From Chloranthus sessilifolius (lineage: Eukaryota; Streptophyta; Magnoliopsida; Chloranthales; Chloranthaceae), in NCBI GenBank assembly GCA_021018995.1, contig CM037595.1:92206491-92270490 (forward strand): a stretch of 64,000 nucleotides of DNA. The letters are read 5' to 3'. Positions 55,877 to 64,000 of this stretch are shown piece by piece. A program made the position numbers and the translations under genes. The notes under the pieces were generated by a model. It did no database searches and was not told the origin of the DNA. It saw only the letters and a program-made list of their open reading frames with translations. Positions within the stretch are counted from its first letter, which is position 1. Each line of letters opens with the position of its first letter.

Positions 55877-56723
55877 GTTGTAGCACTTGTGTCAGGTGAT
55901 GCCAACATATTTTAAAGGTCTTCTCAAAGACTAAGAAGTTGTCCATGAATACTTCGATGAATTTGTTGACCATATCAGAGAATATGACTAACATACAACG
56001 CTAAAAAGTGGCAGATGCATTGCAAAGACCAAATGACATTCTACGATATGCAAATGTGCCATAAGGACAAGTAAAAGTTATCTTTTCTTGATCTGACAGA
56101 AATACAAGTACTTGGTTGTACCCAAAATAACCATCAAGAAAGTAATAAAATTCTTGTCCTGCCAATTTTTCAAGAATCAGATTAACAAAAGGATGGGGAA
56201 AGTGATCCTTCCTTATATCGGCATTCAATTTCTGATAATCGATACAAACATGCCACCTGGTAGTTTCTCGCGTGGGCATCAATTCCCTTCAGCATTCTCC
56301 TTTACTGTTATGCCTAATTTTTTTGGAACAATCTGCATTGGACTCACCCATTCGCTATCAAAGATTGCATAGATAATGTCAGCATCAAGGAGTTTTATAA
56401 TCTCCTTTAACATGACTTCCATCATATTCGGGTTGAGTCGTCTTTGTGATTCCTTTGAGGTCTTACTTCCTCCAGAAGTATTTTATGCATGCAAACTGCC
56501 AGATCAATTCCCTTTAGGTCTACTAAGGTCCATCCTATTGCTTTTTATGATCTTTGAGCACCTTCATCAATTCACTCTCTTGCTTTGCAGACAAAGTTGG
56601 TGAAATTATCACTGGAAGAGTTTCATGACGTCCCAGAAAAGCATATTTAAGTGAATCGGACAGTTGTTTTAATTCAAGCTTTGGTGGTTGCTCTATTGAT
56701 GGTTTTAGGTTGGGCGTTTCCAT
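55877..56723 (-). pseudogene. pol: Athila-like reverse transcriptase fingers and palm
   Basis: Reads WHVCIDYQKLNADIRKDHFP, LEKLAGQEFYYFLDGYFGYN and FAYRRMSFGLCNASATF, then, after a stop, DMVNKFIEVFMDNFLVF and HLTQVLQRC, where the solo LTR lies. The catalytic motif that should read MDD is MDN, a loss of one essential aspartate. The 56723-56535 part is the region before the polymerase domain (HETLPVIISPTLSAKQESEL). Confidence 0.85.
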
Positions 56724-57189
56724 GATGGGTAGTGGTTCAATCCTTGTTTTCCATGGCCTATTCTCTTACGATGTTGAAATGATGTTTATTCCTTCAGAAT
56801 GTTACTCTACATTTCCTCTTTCATCATAGATGGCTAACAAGACAGTTTCAAACTCTTCCTTGGTTAGCATTGACGGAAGAGCCTCTTCCCCCACTTCATC
56901 AACCTGATCGATTGATCGATGTAGAAACAATCAACCTCCTCTTCATTGGAAAAATGGTTCATGGCGTTGAACACATTCAGTCTCATTTTCATGTTTCCAA
57001 AAGAGACATCCATAGCTCATGTGCGACAATTAATGCAAGCATTTGCGGTTGTAGGAAAAGGACGTCCAAGGATGATTCGGATTTGATTTTTTGATTTGGT
57101 TTGTTATTTCATGTCCAGTACAACAAAGTCTACTAGAAAGATAAATTTATCTATCCCTACCAGAACGTCTTCAATGATACCTCTAGGCC

Positions 57190-57570
57190 TTCTCTTAGAC
57201 ATGTCTGCTAATTAGAGTGTAATCGCAGTTTGTTGCAATTCGCCCAACCCTAATTGTTCATACACAGAATATGGGATCAAGTTTACACTTGCTCCCAAGT
57301 CCAAGAGCGCCTTACCAATTATTTGCCCACCAATAACACATGAAACAGTCGGGACACCAGGGTCCTTAAGCTTCGGTGGCACATCTAATTTCAGGATGGA
57401 ATTGATTTGATCAGTCAAGAACATCTTCTTAGACACATGTGTACGTGCTTTTCTCTTATGGGTGCACAAGTCCTTGAGGAACTTAGCATATGCAGGAACT
57501 TGGTTGATTGCATCAAACAATGGAAGATTGATCTTCACTTGCTTAAATATTTCTAAAATGTCAACCATTT
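57190..57570 (-). pseudogene. pol: Athila-like aspartic protease
   Basis: A 118-codon open segment contains IINQVPAYAKFLKDLCT-like wording with KAFLTDQ-type linker, then IGKALLDLGASVNLIPYSVY. DLGAS is the protease active site in Athila elements (in place of DSGA/DTGA), followed by the flap-side EQLGLG. It sits between gag and reverse transcriptase. Confidence 0.8.
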
Positions 57571-59424
57571 TTTATGGACCCTTCCCCAATCTGGATTGAG
57601 GTGTAAGGCACTCAGGGAATTGTGCCTTGGGTGTATAGGGATTAATTTCAACTGCTAGGTCCTCTTCAAGTTCTTTTTGGACAATTTCGGGAGACTTCTT
57701 TTCTTCTTCTTTCTCTGGTCCTCTTTTCGTTTCTTCTTATTTGGACGGAATTTCAACATGATTGTCAATCAATCGTCCACTCCTCAAGACAGTCGTAGCC
57801 TTCAACTAGTGGCTAGTCGATGGTCCTTCACCAGATGGTACTTGGCCACAAGAATTATTGATGGGCTAGCTAGGAAGCCTTCCTTTTTCTCTTTGGCTCA
57901 TCTGGTTAGCCATTTGACCAAATTGGTCTTGCATCTTGGCTATGGACTGTAGGACAACTTACATAATTTGTTGTTGAAAAGCTTGCATAGTCTACAACAT
58001 TTTTTTCTTCAAACTCAAAATTCCTTGAACTGAAAGTATTGGTTTGATTGAAATTCTGATTTTAACGGTACTCAAAATTTGGATGATGATAATTTGAACT
58101 TTACTGAAAATTCGAATTCTGTTGAAAATTAGAATTTTGTTGTGGACGACAGCCTTGTTGTCCAATCGGTGCATTCGATCTATACCGTTGATTTGTCTGT
58201 CCAGTCTGGCTTGATCCTCCCCATCCTACGTTAGGATGATTTTTTCCATTCTGAATTGTAGGTGTTGGAATAGCGATTCCTATCTGGTCATTGATAGACT
58301 GAGTCACATTGACCTATTTTTGAGGGTTACGCTCCTTGGGGAAAATAGTCAGAGTGGTTGGACACTCATTAGCCATGTGACCTTGATGTTCACAAATTGA
58401 ACAGACAGTGGGAGTGATGGGATTTTGAGCTTGCTTGGTTGCTGTTAACAATATATTCGTTTATTTTGACAACATATCAACTTTCGTTGATAAGTCAGAG
58501 GTATTGTTGTTGACGTCAAAAAAGCCCTCCTTTTGTCAGCACATGAGATTTCGCTGACATATCAAGGTTAACACGCCCCAATGTCTCACTTTGCATTGTA
58601 GTTTGGCTTAATCTTTCGAAAAGAGCCCAAATTTCTCCCTCCTCCTTTACAACATAGGATCCTCCACACGACGCATTGACCATACGTCTTTCTTTTGGTA
58701 TTAGTCAATTGTAAAAACTCTGGACTTGTCGCCATCTTGGAATTCAATGATTAGGGCAACTTCTAAGCAATTCCTTAAAATGCTCCCAACATTCATGAAA
58801 TGTTTCAGCAGGTTGCTGAGAGAAAACCAGAATCTTCTGACGTAGATCATTGGCTTTACTCATTGGAAAGTACTTCTTCAAAAATTTGTATTGTAACTCA
58901 GTTCAACTCCTGATAGATCTTGGTTCTAATGAAGGAAACCAAGCCTTCGCCCTATCTTTCAAAGAGAAAGGAAAAAGACTCAACTTTTCTATCTCGTCGG
59001 ACATATTGTGTATCTTAAACATTTTGCACACCCCGATGAAATCGGTCAGATGAGCATACGAATTCTCATTACTCAATTCATTGAAATTTGGCAACATCTA
59101 AATCATTGTCGATTTGAACTCAAAATGATTTCCAGGAATGGGATAGGAGTGATACTATTTTGGTCCTCGTAAGGACCAGGATCATTGTATTGCTCCAACG
59201 TCCTTGAACCATCAGGTGGCACATCAAAATGAATTTCTTCCTCTCCTCCATTGTTGATATTGTTATTATTCTCATTTCGTCCTCCTTGTCTCTGATCAGC
59301 CATGGTCTGAATGTGATCACGCTGAAGCCTACGATTTGTTCTGCAAGATATTTCGATCTCTCGATTCAAAGGTTGTAGATCAGGGCGATGAGATTGGGTA
59401 AAGCTCATGCACCAATGAACCATG
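57570..59424 (-). pseudogene. gag: Athila-like gag
   Basis: Begins near 59424 and reads RTLEQYNDPGPYEDQNSI, then FKIHNMSDEIEKLSLFPFSL and KDRAKAWFPSLEP (58903-59097), the Retrotrans_gag signature. A Gln/Asn-rich part lies at 58307-58090. A single zinc knuckle CSICEHQGHMANEC is at about 58410-58365. Stops and frameshifts are frequent from 58850 down. Confidence 0.75.
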
Positions 59425-60123
59425 ACTAGGATCAAAGAACACAAAGATAACTACAATTCATACTCAATCGATTGATTTGTGAAAAATCGATCAATTGATA
59501 CAAAACAGAGAATAGTACTCAAACAATTCACCTTATTACTCAATCGATTGAAAATGAAAAATCAATCGATTGAGATCGTAAGCATTGTCCGGGCAGAACA
59601 GATAACTCCAACTAGATTGGTAACAGTTTGGACTTCTTCAATCAATTGAGACAGACCAATCTATTGAAGAAAATTCGAAAGCAAAAATTGATGGACTCAA
59701 TTCTCTACTTGGTCAATCGATTGAACTTAGACAGTCAATCGATTGAAATGACTCAGAGGGCAGAGTTAACCAATTCGGGACAATTCAGAATCAATCGATT
59801 GATTCAGAGAAATCAATCGGTTGACTGACAACAATGAATGATTTTCAGATTCCGAACAGAGAAGGATTTTTACCACTACAATAGAAATAATTTTATTTTT
59901 TTTACAAAAATGCTCTTTTTTTTTTTTCACAGTTCACTTTGATCGATTGATTTGTAAAAATCAATCAATTGAGGTAAAACAATGATTAAAGTGTGACACA
60001 AATCTTTGCTTACCATTCAATCGATTGAATATGGAAATCAATCGGTTGAGGGCAAAACAGAGAACAAAAATCTCCAAAAATTAACAAAATTTCGATGCCT
60101 CCCCGACAACGGCGTCAAAAACT
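59425..60123 (-). other. Athila-like 5' leader with palindrome pairs and primer site
   Basis: The primer-binding site is at 60117-60100. Between 59465 and 60050 there are about fourteen CAATCGATTG or one-step variants, mostly in pairs about 21-23 bases apart (for example 59541/59563, 59714/59736, 59792/59814, 60018/60039). No conserved open frame. Confidence 0.85.
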
Positions 60124-61501
60124 TGGTCGGTTTTAAAGTGAACCCTTGCAAGTGTACAAGTGTGATTGTAGCAAGGCAAGAATACGAGTGTCATATCCAC
60201 AGGGAAGTGTGCAATTCTGTTAATCTTCAAAGGATGAAAATACCTAAGGAAGTACCAAAGGTGAGATATGTTTGTTATGGTTTACCACTACACAATGCAA
60301 TAATAATAAAAATTAAAATAAAGCTATGCAAGGATGAACTCTGACAAATAAAGCAACGATGGTAAGATGATCAAGGATTCCACTAACCCTAGATGTGTAA
60401 CTTTTTTTACTAACAATCCCAACAATTCAATATCAAATTATTTTACCATCATTTTACCACATGCAAAACGAATCGATTAAAATGCGATTATTGACTCGAC
60501 ATATAATATCTTAACACTATGACGCCTTCAATCACGACATGAATCATGCGAAAGGCATAACGTATCTCAAATACAAAATCACAACAGTCAGATCCAATCA
60601 TACGACATCCTACATCGGTCTACGAGATCAATCTAGGTGGAATAACTCTTTTATTGTCGTCGATAATCAAGATCGACGACTATAAATGAGTATTCAATGA
60701 TAAGACAATAAGTACACACTTAAAGTCGTACGATTTAATAATGATAACAAGAAATTCTAGGATTGCAAATAAATTAGTTACTCATCTAGGGGTCGCTTCC
60801 TCCTAGAACGAGAGTTTTAGCCGCACATCCTCGATCCGCACACAAAGTACAAATTTGAAGTCATTCCAAAAATGCTCTTTTATTTATCAACCCTTTGATC
60901 TTCTTTTTTTAGAAAAGATCAGAACCTTACAAAGCTTTTTATCCTAATTACAAACTATCACTAAAAATGCTAAAGAAAGCTTGGAAAAAACCCTAAGAAA
61001 TTCTACCAAGGAAAGCCCCCAAACCCTAAATGTAGCATCCTTTTTATAAAATGCTCAATCGATTGATTTTCAAATTTCAATCGATTGACTTCAAAATTGA
61101 ATTTTGGCAAAATCCTTTGAATTCTGAATTCAATCGATTGAATTATAGATTTCAATCGATTGACTTAGGTCGAATTCAAATTCAAGAGGGAAAAAGCTAT
61201 CATCCAGGTCAATCGATTGATTCCTAAGATTCAATCGATTGATGATGCCATGTGGCCTCCTCATTTCCATAGAAATGGTTTGATCAATTTGTTCTCTTCA
61301 CAGGTTTTGGTGCCTCCGCTGGCTCCATGATCCAATGCTCCCATGTAGCCCTTAATTAATCTCAATTATGCTCCTGTAAGATCCAACGGTCAAGAACACC
61401 TGAAACCATTAAAACTACACAACAACCGTCATATAGCTTTCATCGGGTGGTTAAGTGCCGGTATAAAGGTGCGAAATATAGTAATATTTCGACACAGATC
61501 A
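60124..61501 (-). repeat. Athila-like 5' LTR
   Basis: 1378 bases, colinear with the 3' LTR, with six CAATCGATTG copies at about 61060-61245. It contains a 30-base segment near 61000 (AAGAAATTCTACCAAGGAAAG) absent from the other LTR. Confidence 0.9.
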
Positions 61502-62314
61502 ATGCTTTGAGACAATCACGAAGAAGCTACTGCCAATGGTGTCCCATACCACCATGGCTTTCACAACTCACGATGAGCCCACGACAATCGTCCAATGTGA
61601 TTCGCAATAATACTAAATTATGACGAAGGCGTATCTTGTCTTGTTATCATATTTTCTTAAATTTTCTATACATTCTTCAACAATCATATCATGTAATATC
61701 TTAACCAATGAAACATAAGTATTAAACACGCACACTCACCTTGACATAAGTATTTGATATTAAGTCCAATTTCAATCACTACAATATAAATGTCAAACAT
61801 AGACTATACAAAATAAATATTTGATTGGATCGAATATATAAAAATATATGTTTCATACATTTAACTAAATGATTAATGAATCCGAATCAAACACTCCTAA
61901 TGCAATAAGAATATAATAAATATTCATAACTTATCAGAACAGTCATGCCTCATAGGAAAATGAGGCGTACATGTGCATATAATAATTTTGAAATTACAAT
62001 GCAATATGACTGAATTGTATGATCTAATTAGTCAAAAATTTAGGTTTTATAATTCCTATAAGAACCTGACGAATTCAACTGTCAGAATAAAGATCACTAA
62101 AAGTTGTGAGGGGTTGACCATAATGAAATGTTCGTAATTTTACTCATATGGGTGTCTGACCACAGGTCAAAAGTTCATTCACAGCACACTTAGACAAAAA
62201 TCAGAAGCAAAAATTTACTGTGCTAATTTTAAAGTGGGCATCTTGGGATCAATTTTTGAGATAACTAGAGAATGATCTAGCTTTAGGTGTAAGAATAGTT
62301 TTGGTAGAGGGCAC
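61502..62314. other. No gene; probable continuation of the older repeat split by the Athila element
   Basis: AT-rich, no open frame of note. Shares CTTGTCTTGT wording with 48150-48320 on the other side of the Athila insertion. Confidence 0.4.
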
Positions 62315-63273
62315 TGAAAATTTCATCTATCTACGGAATTGATTGGCTATTTGATTAATTCTAATTAATCTAAAGATTACACAATAACAGCAATCACCAC
62401 AACGCGATATTTACGTGAAAACCCAATCACTAGGAAAAATCACGGATTGAAGTCCACAAACCAAATCCACTATGAAATAAAAATGATTATAAGGAGTTTC
62501 AAATGATATACCGAACACATGCACATGCTCTATCAAACCCCCATGCAACCCAACTTCCCATTGCGGCTCGCCTCTATAGTTTCCATATTTGAATGCTCTC
62601 CTTTATCGTTGATGAGCGCACAACGATCCACCTTAAGATCAACAGGGCCATCAATCAAACACCCTAATCTTTAGGGCACAACTCACTTGAGCAAGTTAAA
62701 AAGATGATAGTGAAGAAAGGAAGGAAGCACCTTTTGAATAACAACTATTTTTGCAAATCAATGGATTCCAAAAAGGTGAGAAGCTGGGATTCTAGGGTTT
62801 TGTCTCAAGGAGGAAGAAAGCTTACCCTTGCTTGCTTCACCTTCCCTCCTATTTTCAAGACCCTTTTAACAAAATCCTAAAACCCCTCAAAAGACCAAAA
62901 CCAGGAAAAGACTAAAAAGCCCATTTTCCATAAAAGTGATGATGACTGTCTCGAGGAACCACAACTCGCTATGATTCAAGTGACAGCGAGCTGTGACCAC
63001 AACTCGTTGTGAATACCACAACATTTCACTGTGATAAATATCACAACTCGCTGTGAACAGAAAGAAATCCCGCAGCAACAGCTCGCTGTGAACATCACTT
63101 CTAGTCATTTAAAACATATTTTGAAGGAAGGTCTTTAAGGTTTAATAAATAGGTAAGGATGAATGACTGATAGTCTTGTTACCCAAGGTAAATTCCATCC
63201 ATCTTGGCACACACATTTCCTAAAGGAGATCGACACAGATTTTGGAGTAGAATGCGACACACAGGATCTAACA
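62315..63273 (-). repeat. Sirevirus-like copia 3' LTR
   Basis: In element orientation it starts TGTTAGATCCTGTG at 63273, immediately after a purine tract. The other edge, TGAAAATTTC at 62315 on the plus strand, is a guess based on a TG start. It contains typical LTR wording (CACGGATTGAAGTCC, CAATCACCACAACG) and a cluster of TCACAACTCGCTGTGA-like palindromes at 62959-63092. Confidence 0.6.
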
Positions 63274-64000
63274 GTCTCCCACTTTGTCACATTCTATGAC
63301 AAAACTATGTTTACATCAAATCAATAACAAATTACATTAAGATAGTCCCACTAATCCTATACATTGATCTATATGAGAAGGCGAATAAAAAAGTATATGG
63401 ACTCTTTGATCTCCCCCTAAATCTATGCCTATCCTAAGCCAAGATGGGTCTAGATCAGTCATCTGCAAAATAGATATTCTAGAAACATGCAACCAAAAAC
63501 TAACAGTAATATCATGATCACATTTAAGCCCCATCATACAACCATGATGAATAGACACTTCTCCCCCTTTTTGTTGGAATTGGCAAAGGGAGACAATCAC
63601 AGGCAAACACAAAGCCACCACAATTATCCATCACTAAGAGAATATACCACCATCAACCACAAATAACATCCACAATAAAAATAGCCATCATGAAATTAAC
63701 CACCATCCACAAATAATCACATTGTCTCCAAACACACCTTCCTAATAAACCATCCAACCTAAAGAAAATATTACAGCACAAATATCATCCACAATAGAAC
63801 ACGTCCAACATAAATAAAATCCATCATAAAAATAACCAAGTCCAAACTTGAAATTGTTCAAACTGACAAGTTTAAAAGAAATACTTCCCTGATCAACCTT
63901 TCGCACCACTGCCCGATGCACCATCAACATCTTCCGACTCATCGGATGCACGCCATAGCTGAAAAGCTTCCTCCAAACAATTAATGTGAGTATCCACAAC
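63274..64000 (-). mobile_element. Sirevirus-like copia 3' untranslated region with multiple polypurine tracts
   Basis: Purine tracts in element orientation lie at the LTR edge (GACAAAGTGGGAGAC), at about 63420-63408 (AGGGGGAGATC) and at about 63574-63558 (AAAAAGGGGGAGAAG). Several polypurine tracts near the 3' LTR are a Sirevirus hallmark. The 63742-63999 minus-strand frame shows no domain I recognise. The coding part lies outside the window. Confidence 0.6.

Larger units (their letters stand above)
48484..61501 (-). mobile_element. Athila-like Ty3/gypsy retrotransposon with both LTRs
   Basis: LTRs at 60124-61501 (5') and 48484-49851 (3') are colinear over their full length; across the first 165 bases I count about 18 differences, so it is an old insertion. 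The primer-binding region TGACGCCGTTGTCGGGGA (60117-60100) is of the Athila/Tat type. Gag, a DLGASVN protease, reverse transcriptase, RNase H and integrase follow on the minus strand. A 2.4-kb tail between integrase and the 3' LTR has no env-like frame. Flanking GTGTT and ATGCT could be a 5-bp TSD with two transitions. A solo LTR interrupts the reverse transcriptase. Confidence 0.9.

Overview
This is a repeat-dominated stretch of a flowering-plant nuclear genome. The evidence is plant LTR retrotransposons primed by initiator-Met tRNA, CACTA, hAT and Mutator-like DNA elements, tRNA-type SINEs, AT and GA microsatellites, GT-AG introns and one OVATE-family gene. I cannot name the species. All reading was by eye, so element edges are good to a few bases only where a target-site duplication (TSD) is quoted.

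Layout. (1) 1-10888: probably the right-hand part of one large CACTA transposon lying on the plus strand. It has a broken Transposase_24-type gene at its left, captured exon fragments of three host-like genes (a short-chain dehydrogenase, a TITAN9/DUF7806-like protein and ribosomal protein S23) and repeated subterminal motifs ending at a CACTA terminus. (2) 10889-18228: a Tekay/Del-like Ty3/gypsy element on the minus strand, cut by the CACTA. Its gag and pol appear to be separated by a spliceable intron, and its 2.5-kb LTR carries a phased array of TCGATTAATCGA palindromes. (3) 18229-20196: the 5' part of a Ty1/copia element (gag, protease, LTR) cut by the Tekay element. It abuts another copia LTR carrying a minisatellite. 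(4) 20.6-31.2 kb: no intact gene; a LINE RNase H relic and many small inverted-repeat elements, several with 9-bp TSDs, including an unusual family built from GATACGTATC words. (5) 31.98-32.74 kb, minus strand: the only convincing intact gene, an OVATE family protein (OFP), with GA/CT microsatellites on both sides. (6) 33-41.4 kb: Mutator-like MITEs, two SINE copies, and a hAT element with a SINE inside. (7) 41515-46724: a decayed copia element with both LTRs. (8) 48484-61501: an Athila-like Ty3/gypsy element with both LTRs, interrupted in its reverse transcriptase by a 1.57-kb solo LTR with a perfect TSD. (9) 62.3-64 kb: the 3' end of a Sirevirus-like copia element running off the window.

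The strongest unexplained pattern is that several unrelated LTR families here carry different 10-16-bp palindromes, mostly in pairs or arrays whose centres are about 20-22 bp apart. A second is the GATACGTATC fold-back family at 25.3-34.6 kb. Apart from the OFP gene, the coding sequence is mobile-element or captured-exon debris with stops and frameshifts, so there is no operon-like cooperation between genes to describe.
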